Shown: positions 6,344 to 11,793 of the stretch, piece after piece
Layout: every line of letters starts with the position of its first letter
Position numbering within the stretch: the first letter of the stretch is position 1
Source of the DNA: an uncultured Collinsella sp.
GTDB lineage: Bacteria; Actinomycetota; Coriobacteriia; Coriobacteriales; Coriobacteriaceae
Length of the DNA: 11,793 nt
NCBI GenBank assembly: GCA_902494585.1
Contig: CABUUD010000051.1
Location: 1 to 11,793, forward strand
Direction: 5' to 3'
The notes under the pieces: generated by a model
The model's database searches: none
Told to the model about the DNA's origin: nothing
What the model saw: the letters and a program-made list of their open reading frames with translations, nothing else
Made by a program: the position numbers and the translations under genes

Positions 6344-7281
6344 TGCGAAACATGGATCACATAGAATTGCACCGCGGAGGACGCGAGGAAGCGTTTCCCG
6401 AGACCGCCGAAGACTGGCCCTATATTGCCGAACGCGCAGAATTCGCTCGCTATCCGGGCAATTCCGTCCCCTGGCACTGGCATTCCGAAGTTGAGCTTTT
6501 CTACATGGAGCAGGGAGCGATTGACTATCGAACGCGCGCGGCTCATGAGCACGTACGCTTTGAGGAAGGGTCCGCCGGCTTTATCAACGGCGGCGTTTTG
6601 CACAGCACGCTGCAATCACCCAATTCGGCTCCAGCCATTCAAATGCTGCATATCTTTCAGCCGTCGATGCTCGGCGATCCCGCGGGACGTCTCCAAAAGC
6701 GCTACATCAACCCATTGCTTCAATGTCGAGGCGTCGATGTGCTCAAATGGTCGCCCACCAATCCCGACGATATGCCCTTTATCGATTTGCTGAAGAGCTC
6801 CTTTAGCCACGACCTTCAACGGCCGCAGAACGAGATGGCGCTTCGGAATAGCTTGTCAGAGCTCTGGATTCAGATTTACGCCAAGGCCGAACCGCTCTTT
6901 TCCTCCGACAACGCCTCTTGGATGACCAACCGCGACGTACAGTTCAAGGCAATCCTGGACTATATCCGCACAAACTATGCAGCCGCTATAGATGTGCCCC
7001 AGATGGCATCTGCAGCCGGCGTAAGCGAAAGAGAGTGTTACCGCATTATCGAAGCTTGCGCAGGAACGACCCCGGCGGCATATCTGCGCGCATACCGCGT
7101 AAACCGTGCTTGCGAACTTTTGGCACACACCACGCGAACGGTCCAGACAGTCGCGCGCCAATGCGGCTTTGCGACAGCAAGCCATCTTGGCCAGGTATTT
7201 AAAGAACAAATGGGATGCACTCCTTCGAGCTATCGAGCAGCGAGGCAGAATCTCGATAGTACCAGGCAGAAATCCCGCTAG
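6343..7281 (+). CDS. AraC-family transcriptional regulator with N-terminal cupin domain
   Basis: A 312-residue DNA-binding regulator. The N-terminal half carries a cupin-like sensor fold: HWHSEVE at 45-51 gives the HxHxE pattern of cupins, so a sugar-type or metal-dependent ligand is possible. The last 100 residues (about 205-305) form the paired helix-turn-helix domain, including IDVPQMASAAGVSERECYRII and the family hallmark VARQCGFATASHLGQVFKEQMGCTPSSYR. ATG 6343 fits a leaderless start; an internal ATG at 6352 also lacks a ribosome binding site. A HAD phosphatase gene follows 56 bp downstream on the same strand and is a plausible target or operon partner. Both genes look less GC-rich at third positions than neighbours, which may mean later acquisition. 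The ligand is unknown. Confidence 0.92.
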   Translation: MRNMDHIELHRGGREEAFPETAEDWPYIAERAEFARYPGNSVPWHWHSEVELFYMEQGAIDYRTRAAHEHVRFEEGSAGFINGGVLHSTLQSPNSAPAIQMLHIFQPSMLGDPAGRLQKRYINPLLQCRGVDVLKWSPTNPDDMPFIDLLKSSFSHDLQRPQNEMALRNSLSELWIQIYAKAEPLFSSDNASWMTNRDVQFKAILDYIRTNYAAAIDVPQMASAAGVSERECYRIIEACAGTTPAAYLRAYRVNRACELLAHTTRTVQTVARQCGFATASHLGQVFKEQMGCTPSSYRAARQNLDSTRQKSR

Positions 7282-7337
7282 CCCTTCTTCTGTCACTGCA
7301 TCAAACTTGCAGGCAAACAACGGATAGGAGCTGCTAT

Positions 7338-7961
7338 ATGAAGTACTTTGACTATATCGTGTTTGACGTTGATGGGACATTGGCAGATACAGAAGAAAGC
7401 GTTCTATCATCGCTTGTCCAGATTGTCCAAGAAGAGACCGGCAAAACGCTCCCCCGACACGAGCTTGAATTTGCCCTCGGCATACCCGGCAAGGATGCCC
7501 TTGAGAAACTTGGAATCTACTCGCAGGCAACGTTGGATCGCTGGTGCCAAGTTGCCGCCAGCTTTAAAAGCACCATCAGCGTGTTTCCAGGTTTGCTTGA
7601 AGTCATCGCAACACTCGCCGATAGCGGCTGCAAACTTGGCATCGTCTCCTCACGTGCGCGCGACGAATACGCAAAAGAAATTGCACCCCTTGGTTTCGAT
7701 AAGTATTTTGAGCACATCATCCTTGTCGAAGACACAACCGAACATAAACCCGCACCCGCACCCATGCTCGAATATCTCCGACGTGCGGGCGCGAATCCTG
7801 GCAACGTCGTCTACGTTGGCGACACCGTCTACGACGAACAATGCGCAACTTCAGCAGGGGTCAGTTTTGCCAGAGCAGCATGGGGATCACACCAAGACAT
7901 CCCAAATGCCACCTACAACCTCGAAACCCCCAACGACCTGTTAACCCTAACAACCAAATAA
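7338..7961 (+). CDS. HAD-superfamily hydrolase (phosphoglycolate phosphatase-like)
   Basis: A 207-residue cytosolic phosphatase of the haloacid dehalogenase superfamily, subfamily I with an alpha-helical cap. Motif I is DVDGT (Asp10 nucleophile, Asp12 acid/base), motif II Ser104 in GIVSS, motif III Lys137 in EHKP, and motif IV GDTVYD at 161-166 with Asp162 and Asp166 for magnesium. The cap lies between about 16 and 80. Length and motifs fit the Gph/PpaX/beta-phosphoglucomutase group; the exact substrate (phosphoglycolate, pyrophosphate or a sugar phosphate) cannot be decided by eye. AGGAG (7326-7330) precedes the ATG by 7 nt. It follows the AraC-type regulator by 56 bp with no terminator seen between them, so co-transcription is likely. 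Confidence 0.9.
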   Translation: MKYFDYIVFDVDGTLADTEESVLSSLVQIVQEETGKTLPRHELEFALGIPGKDALEKLGIYSQATLDRWCQVAASFKSTISVFPGLLEVIATLADSGCKLGIVSSRARDEYAKEIAPLGFDKYFEHIILVEDTTEHKPAPAPMLEYLRRAGANPGNVVYVGDTVYDEQCATSAGVSFARAAWGSHQDIPNATYNLETPNDLLTLTTK

Positions 7962-7982
7962 CCCACGCGTCCCGCCCTTTCA

Positions 7983-8163
7983 GCCCCAACGCCACAAGGG
8001 CGATTGAGCAGGACGGTTTCGGCGGGTCCCGTACTTAGTTTCCAAAATCATTCCGCAGCGCGAAGGCTTCTTATTATTTTTCCGCCCTAACGCCACAAGG
8101 GCGACGACCTCGAGAAGGTCAACTTGGGAGGGACGAGGGCTTAATCCCCCAATCTTTCCGCAG
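7983..8163 (+). repeat. Two diverged tandem copies of an intergenic repeat
   Basis: Copy 1 runs about 7983-8058 and copy 2 about 8084-8163. Both begin with GCCC, one variable base, then AACGCCACAAGGGCGA, and both end with TTCCGCAG. They also share an interior CTTA-T--CC--AATC pattern just before that end. The middles differ, so the copies are old or under selection only at the ends. The copies are 101 bp apart start to start, and the GCCC/GGGC part of each can form a short hairpin. The pattern suggests a family of interspersed intergenic elements that recurs elsewhere in the genome. Confidence 0.6.
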
Positions 8164-8250
8164 GGGGCAAAAAGCCTCGCCGCACGAAGTGCGCAGCGAG
8201 GCTTTTTGCATGCCCGAGGACGATTGGGGGATTAAGCCCTCGTCCCTCCC
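8126..8250. repeat. 125-bp inverted-repeat structure with perfect 29-bp arms
   Basis: Positions 8126-8154 are the exact reverse complement of 8222-8250, all 29 bases. The 67 bases between the arms hold the nested terminator at 8167-8209, with further pairing of GGG 8164-8166 to CCC 8213-8215. The left arm is part of repeat copy 2, so the right arm is in effect a third, inverted partial copy. It lies between the convergent HAD and aldolase genes. It could be a duplicated bidirectional terminator or a non-autonomous mobile element; no clear target-site duplication is visible at its edges. Confidence 0.9.
8167..8209. terminator. Bidirectional intrinsic terminator between convergent genes
   Basis: A perfect stem pairs AAAAAGCCTCGC (8169-8180) with GCGAGGCTTTTT (8196-8207), extended by GC/GC to 8167-8209. 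The top is a second 5-bp hairpin (CGCAC 8181-8185, GTGCG 8189-8193, GAA loop). The A/T ends give a U-tract in both directions, so it can end transcription of the HAD gene from the left and of the aldolase gene from the right. Confidence 0.9.
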
Positions 8251-8283
8251 CGGGATATGTAGCGAGCCGGAGTACCCTTGCTG

Positions 8284-9141
8284 TTACTCTGCTTTGCCCA
8301 CAGAGTTGAGGTTGGTCATGCGGATCTTAACCAGCTCGGTGATCTCACGCATACCCTCCTTGGCCGGCTTCTTGGGATCGAAGCAGGCAGGGTTCTCGGC
8401 CATGTAGGCCATGAAGCCCTTGGTGTAGGCCTGACGCAGCTCAGTGGCGTAGTTGACCTTGCAGATGCCGTTCTTCACAGCCTCGGCAACCTGCTCATCG
8501 GGCACACCGGAGGTGCCGTGCAGAACCAGCGGCACGTCGACGGCGTCGCGGATGGCCTTGACCACGGACTGCTCGATGTGAGGATCGCTCGTGTACACGC
8601 CGTGGCTGGTGCCAACGCCAATGGCCAGCGAGGTGCAGCCGGTGCGCTCGACGAACTCCTTGGCCTCGGCCGGATCGGTGTAGGGGCTCTCGCCCTCAAC
8701 CGCGGGACCGTCGTCCTCCTTGCCGCCAACCTTGCCAAGCTCGGCCTCGACGGGCACACCCATGGCGCGGCCAGCGTCGGCGACGGACTTGGTCAGGGCG
8801 ATGTTGTCCTCGAAGGACTCGTGCGAACCGTCGATCATGACAGAGGTGTAGCCAGTGCGGAAAGCCTGCATGCAGCGGTCATAGCCATCGCCGTGATCGA
8901 GGTGCAGAGCGACGGGTACGGAAGCGCGCTCGGCGGCAGCCTTGACCATGCCGTAGAAGTAGTCCAGACCAGCGGTCTTGATGGTGCCCGGGGTGGTCTG
9001 CATGATGACGGGGGACTTGGTCTCCTCGGCAGCGGCCAGAACGGCCATAACAAACTCGAGGTTCTCGACGTTGAACGCGCCAACGGCGTAATGGCCGGCC
9101 TGAGCGTCCTTGAGCATCTTTTCGGTGGTAACAAGTGCCAT
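8284..9141 (-). CDS. Class II (zinc) ketose-bisphosphate aldolase
   Basis: A 285-residue cytosolic aldolase that cleaves fructose 1,6-bisphosphate or tagatose 1,6-bisphosphate to dihydroxyacetone phosphate and glyceraldehyde 3-phosphate. The catalytic Asp82 and zinc ligands His83 (LHLDHGDG), His180 (GTSHGVYTSDP) and His208 (LHGTSG) fall at the positions known in E. coli KbaY/GatY. Other family blocks are DGSHESFEDN (104-113), EAELGKVGGKED (132-143) and KVNYATELR. I start at ATG 9141: AGAGGAG lies 9 nt upstream and the family N-terminus begins there, although the frame stays open to 9282. A DeoR-type regulator is divergent, common for sugar-phosphate aldolases. Whether it is the housekeeping glycolytic enzyme (fba) or a tagatose-type enzyme is not settled by sequence reading. 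Confidence 0.93.
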   Translation of the reverse strand: MALVTTEKMLKDAQAGHYAVGAFNVENLEFVMAVLAAAEETKSPVIMQTTPGTIKTAGLDYFYGMVKAAAERASVPVALHLDHGDGYDRCMQAFRTGYTSVMIDGSHESFEDNIALTKSVADAGRAMGVPVEAELGKVGGKEDDGPAVEGESPYTDPAEAKEFVERTGCTSLAIGVGTSHGVYTSDPHIEQSVVKAIRDAVDVPLVLHGTSGVPDEQVAEAVKNGICKVNYATELRQAYTKGFMAYMAENPACFDPKKPAKEGMREITELVKIRMTNLNSVGKAE

Positions 9142-9475
9142 GAGCGTTTGCTCCTCTCCCTCGCCCGCATCTGGACATCGGGCGTACGTGTCCGCAAGGC
9201 GTTTTACCTTGCGTTTTGCTGCGTCCATTGTATGAAATTCAGCGGCTTTGCATGTGCGAGATATTGAGCCCATGCAGGTCAATACAGTCGTTTTTGAAAA
9301 GTAAACGGAAGGAATTGGAGCCGAGTGGGCGTATTCGATATTGAATTTTGGGCGTTCAGCGTCTTTCTTTTATAGAAAAGATAAGTAATCGAAAGGCGTT
9401 TTCTTACTCAAAAAGAAAATGAACGAAAATAGACTCAACACAATTCCTACAAATTTAGCCGAGAATGGAGCAAAC
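9142..9475. promoter_or_regulatory. Divergent control region between aldolase and DeoR regulator
   Basis: On the minus strand TACAAT (9232-9227) is a fair -10 for the aldolase, without a good -35, giving a leader of roughly 80 nt. That leader contains a 7-bp hairpin, CGCAAGG (9193-9199) with CCTTGCG (9207-9213). On the plus strand the regulator promoter lies at 9348-9376. An AT-rich stretch 9366-9465 contains short GAAAG/CGAAAA words that could be additional DeoR-type binding sites. No further gene is seen. Confidence 0.45.
9348..9381 (+). promoter_or_regulatory. DeoR-gene promoter with palindrome over the -10
   Basis: TTGGGC (9348-9353) and TATAGA (9371-9376) are 17 nt apart. The inverted repeat TCTTTT-ATAG-AAAAGA (9366-9381) covers the whole -10 hexamer. 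A repressor bound there would block polymerase, so autorepression by the DeoR-family product is the simplest reading. Start of transcription would be near 9383. Confidence 0.5.
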
Positions 9476-10279
9476 ATGGCCCACGCAACAACCCGAGCTT
9501 TCGCCGATGAGCGTCGTTCCGCCATCATGGAGATGCTCGAGCATAACGCCTCGGTGCAAGTGGCAGAAATCTCCCAGACCTTTGGCGTGTCCTCCGTTAC
9601 CGCCCGCGCCGACCTGGACGCGCTCGCCGAGTCCGGCAAGTTGCGCCGCACGCATGGTGGCGCCGTGTCTCTCCAGAAGCGACTGACCGTATCCACCCAG
9701 GATCGCCGCATCAACGTCAATGTCGCCGCCAAGCAGGCCATCGCGCAAAGCGCCATCGAGCTCGTCGGCAATGGCGACACGCTGCTTGTCGACTCGGGCA
9801 CCACGGCGCTCGAGTTCGTCCGGCTCCTCGATCAGCGCGACGGCATCACCGTCATCACGGCCGACATTACCATTGCCGATTACATCGACGAGAGTATGCC
9901 CTCAGTCGATGTCGTCATGCTAGGCGGGGCACTGCGCAAAGGCCATCGTTATTTGTACGGACCGCTCACTATGCAGGCGCTCCAAATGGTCCATGCCGAT
10001 CTGGCCGTCATGTGCCCCGGCGCCTTTGTCCCCCGTTGCGGCTTTACGACCGACTTTCCCCAGATGGCCGAGACCAAAACGGCTATGGTCGGTGCCGCCC
10101 GTCAAAGCGTCGCCCTCATGGACGCCAGCAAGGTTAACGGACGTGGCATGTACCGCTTTGCCGAGCTGGCAGATGTCGACACCATCGTGATGGACCGTGA
10201 CCCCGATCATGCCGTTGCCACATCAATCGCCGAGATCGTCGACGACGCCCGCCCAAATCTCCTCATCGCTGACGCTTAA
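9476..10279 (+). CDS. DeoR-family transcriptional regulator
   Basis: A 267-residue regulator of sugar or nucleoside catabolism. The N-terminal winged helix-turn-helix (about 11-62) shows the family pattern RRSAIMEML, then VAEISQTFGVSSVTARADLDALAESGKLRRTHGG. The C-terminal DeoRC sensor domain contains DSGTT (106-110), the phosphosugar-binding loop of this isomerase-like fold, and VVMLGGALR further on. ATG 9476 follows GGAG (9467-9470) by 5 nt; an upstream in-frame ATG at 9419 lacks a comparable site and would add 19 residues outside the usual domain boundary. It is divergent from the class II aldolase, a probable target, with a palindrome over its own -10. The inducer is unknown, probably a sugar phosphate. 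Confidence 0.92.
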   Translation: MAHATTRAFADERRSAIMEMLEHNASVQVAEISQTFGVSSVTARADLDALAESGKLRRTHGGAVSLQKRLTVSTQDRRINVNVAAKQAIAQSAIELVGNGDTLLVDSGTTALEFVRLLDQRDGITVITADITIADYIDESMPSVDVVMLGGALRKGHRYLYGPLTMQALQMVHADLAVMCPGAFVPRCGFTTDFPQMAETKTAMVGAARQSVALMDASKVNGRGMYRFAELADVDTIVMDRDPDHAVATSIAEIVDDARPNLLIADA

Positions 10280-10284
10280 ACAAA

Positions 10285-10321
10285 AACCACCACAAAGGTG
10301 CTTGTCCCCTTTGTGGTGGTT
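10285..10321. terminator. Strong terminator between convergent genes
   Basis: Positions 10285-10298 pair perfectly with 10308-10321 (14 bp, AACCACCACAAAGG) around a 9-nt loop. On the minus strand the stem runs into TTTTTG, giving a U-tract for the flavodiiron gene transcript. On the plus strand only two T follow, but the stem starts 5 nt after the DeoR stop codon and probably serves both genes. Confidence 0.88.
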
Positions 10322-10344
10322 GAGCATCAAAAGTAAGCGTGTCG

Positions 10345-11505
10345 CTACTTGGACAGCTCGTCGGCGAGAACCTCAATCTGAGCGCGCGAGGCGTCGTTGA
10401 GCGACCCCAGCACAGTCACCTTGTTCTGCGCCAGGGTGATGTCCTTCATGCCCTCGAGCTCCTTAGTCATAACCTTGGCAGCGGTGGGCGCCCAGGAGCC
10501 GGCCTCGACGAGCGCCACGGTGCGGTTCTGGTAGGCATGCTCGGCGAGCGTGTGGATAAAGGTGCTCATGAACGGGAAGATCTCGCCCTGATAGGTGATA
10601 GAGGCGAGCACCAGACGGTCATAGCGGAACGCATCCTCAACGGCCTCGGCCATATCATCCCGAGCCAGGTCAAAGACGGAAACCTTCTGGCCGCGGGCCT
10701 CGAGCGCAGAAGCGAGTTCCTCAACGGCAGCCTTCAGATGGCCATACACGCTCGCATAGGCAATCGTGATACCCTCGTCCTCGGGCCGATAGCTCGACCA
10801 GGTGTTGTAGGTGTCGAGGTAATAGCCCAGGTTCTCGCTAAGAACAGGACCGTGAAGCGGGCAAATAATCTGGATGTCCAGATTGGCGGCCTTCTTAAGC
10901 ACGGCCTGCACAAACTTGCCGAACTTTCCCACGATGCCAAAGTAGTAACGGCGCGCTTCGCAAGCCCAGCCCTCGGGATCCTCGATGTCGTTGGCGCCAA
11001 ACTTGCCAAAGCCGTCGGCGCTAAAGAGCACCTTGTCGGTGGACTCGTAGGAGAAAAGCACCTCGGGCCAGTGCACGTTGGGGGCGCCGACAAACGTCAG
11101 GCTGTGACCGCCCAGATCGAGCACGTCGCCATCTTTGACGACCATCTTACGCTCGGGGAAGTCGGTGCCAAAGTAGTTGACCATCATGCGGAATGCACCC
11201 ATGCTTGCCACGATCTGCGCCTGGGGATAGCGCTCCATAAAGGCAGCGATGCCGGCGGAGTGATCGGGCTCCATGTGATGTACAACCAGGTAATCGGGCG
11301 TACGGCCATCGAGCGCGGCCTCGAGGTTGCCGAGCCACTCGTCGACAAAACCACCGTCGACCGAATCGGCGACAGCGATTTTATCGCCCAAGATAACGTA
11401 GCTGTTATATGCCATACCGTTCTCGGACACGTCGTACTGGCCCTCGAACAGGTCGATGTCGTGGTCGTCGACGCCGATATAGCGGATATCCTTGGTGATC
11501 TCCAT
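10345..11505 (-). CDS. Flavodiiron protein (FprA-type oxygen/NO reductase)
   Basis: A 386-residue cytosolic enzyme that reduces oxygen to water or nitric oxide to nitrous oxide, a typical defence of anaerobes. The N-terminal metallo-beta-lactamase-like domain (1 to about 240) holds the diiron ligands: His77, Glu79, Asp81 and His82 in HMEPDH, His145 in NVHWPE, Asp164 in SADGFG and His218 in CPLHGP. The C-terminal flavodoxin domain (about 246-386) begins ITIAYASVYGH, with SVYGH as the FMN phosphate loop. No rubredoxin domain is attached, so an external donor is required. I start at ATG 11505, with AGGAGG 9 nt upstream; the frame is open to 11568 but the extra part is leader. Length matches the roughly 400-residue family norm. 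A LacI-type regulator gene lies 129 bp upstream on the same strand. Confidence 0.95.
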   Translation of the reverse strand: MEITKDIRYIGVDDHDIDLFEGQYDVSENGMAYNSYVILGDKIAVADSVDGGFVDEWLGNLEAALDGRTPDYLVVHHMEPDHSAGIAAFMERYPQAQIVASMGAFRMMVNYFGTDFPERKMVVKDGDVLDLGGHSLTFVGAPNVHWPEVLFSYESTDKVLFSADGFGKFGANDIEDPEGWACEARRYYFGIVGKFGKFVQAVLKKAANLDIQIICPLHGPVLSENLGYYLDTYNTWSSYRPEDEGITIAYASVYGHLKAAVEELASALEARGQKVSVFDLARDDMAEAVEDAFRYDRLVLASITYQGEIFPFMSTFIHTLAEHAYQNRTVALVEAGSWAPTAAKVMTKELEGMKDITLAQNKVTVLGSLNDASRAQIEVLADELSK

Positions 11506-11521
11506 CAGGCAAAGCCTCCTA

Positions 11522-11574
11522 GATAGACAAAAGAACCCGTCTATCATAACACTCGCCTTCATAGCCACGGCTAT
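11522..11574 (-). promoter_or_regulatory. Extended -10 promoter and operator-like repeats of the flavodiiron gene
   Basis: On the minus strand TGTTATGAT (11551-11543) is an extended -10 element, which explains the poor -35. Transcription would start near 11536. An inverted repeat GATAGAC-N10-GTCTATC (11545-11539 and 11528-11522) overlaps the end of the -10 and reaches to 1 nt before AGGAGG. With that start site only the right arm is transcribed, so it is more likely a DNA operator than an RNA hairpin. A second palindrome, ATAGCC-AC-GGCTAT, lies at 11561-11574 over the -35 area. Confidence 0.55.
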
Positions 11575-11634
11575 CTGTCAGCATCCTTACCGATTGTTAT
11601 TGAGGCAGAATATACCGCTGTTGACCTGCAAAAA

Positions 11635-11793
11635 CTATGCGCGCGGTATCGCCGTGCTATGTCGAATAATGAGCTGGCCGGGAATACGAATGGCAACGGT
11701 TTTGCCCGCCGTACCCGCCTCGGGAACCGCATGCTCGAATACCTCGCGTCCGCGCTGATGCAGATCGAATCGCACGGTCGTGAGCTCGTTGTG
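11635..11793 (-). CDS. LacI-family transcriptional regulator, C-terminal end (partial)
   Basis: The last 52 codons of a minus-strand gene that enters from the right edge; the stop TAG is at 11637-11635. The reading HNELTTVRFDLHQRGREV, followed later by RIPGQLIIRHST, matches the C-terminal signature of LacI/GalR repressors, in which LTTV plus a helix near the end of the periplasmic-binding-protein-like domain is followed by a strand ending in IRxST. The DNA-binding N-terminus and ligand pocket lie outside the window, so its target cannot be named. TTTTTG follows the stop but no good stem precedes it, so read-through into the flavodiiron gene 129 bp downstream is possible. Confidence 0.85.
   Translation of the reverse strand, partial: HNELTTVRFDLHQRGREVFEHAVPEAGTAGKTVAIRIPGQLIIRHSTAIPRA

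Noticed and set aside
6052..6615. 187-codon minus-strand frame overlapping the small ORF and the AraC gene
   Set aside because: It is antisense to the clear cupin domain of the AraC-type regulator and has no motif or start signal.
7983..8104. Possible CRISPR array from two repeats of about 20 bp
   Set aside because: Only two copies 101 bp apart, no regular spacer length, no cas genes, and similarity continues outside the putative repeat.
8278..9267. 329-codon plus-strand frame opposite the aldolase gene
   Set aside because: Shadow frame rich in Gly/Leu/Val/Ala with no recognisable motif, fully overlapping a clear aldolase.
10339..11526. 395-codon plus-strand frame opposite the flavodiiron gene
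   Set aside because: Mirror of a GC-rich coding region; the minus strand has complete diiron and flavin motifs.

Overview
The window looks like chromosomal DNA of a moderately GC-rich, anaerobic or microaerophilic member of the Actinomycetota, most plausibly a gut Coriobacteriia such as Collinsella. This is inferred from protein flavour, strong GC preference at third codon positions, GAGGAGG-type ribosome binding sites, a probable leaderless mRNA and a flavodiiron oxygen/NO reductase. No rRNA, tRNA, phage or CRISPR was seen.

Layout from left to right. Positions 1-457 hold no convincing gene: two near-identical 16-bp repeats flank a terminator-like hairpin, followed by a structured non-coding stretch and a strong sigma-70 promoter. 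A type I DAHP synthase gene (458-1489, +) follows. The 231-bp convergent gap 1490-1720 is packed with palindromes. Next, on the minus strand, is a BceAB-type ABC exporter: permease 1721-3943 and ATPase 3933-4718, overlapping by 11 bp. Divergent from it is the most unusual gene, 4867-5853 (+): an N-terminal MutT-like NUDIX hydrolase joined by a basic linker to a C-terminal Vsr-type mismatch endonuclease. The gap to 6342 carries one possible small ORF (6108-6317).

An AraC-type regulator (6343-7281) and a HAD-family phosphatase (7338-7961) follow on the plus strand. They are less GC-rich at third positions than their neighbours. The gap 7962-8283 carries two diverged copies of an intergenic repeat. 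The second copy forms a 125-bp inverted-repeat structure with perfect 29-bp arms and a nested bidirectional terminator. A class II aldolase (8284-9141, -) is divergent from a DeoR-family regulator (9476-10279, +), whose promoter carries a palindrome on the -10. A strong terminator (10285-10321) separates the regulator from the convergent flavodiiron protein gene (10345-11505, -). The window ends inside the C-terminus of a LacI-family regulator on the minus strand (11635 to beyond 11793).

Functionally these are mostly independent units: aromatic amino acid biosynthesis entry, peptide-type export or resistance, DNA and nucleotide quality control, sugar-phosphate metabolism under DeoR/AraC/LacI regulators, and oxygen/NO detoxification. 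The strongest candidate for something little described is the NUDIX-Vsr fusion, which joins nucleotide-pool cleaning and mismatch nicking in one polypeptide. All family assignments come from reading motifs; no database search was run.
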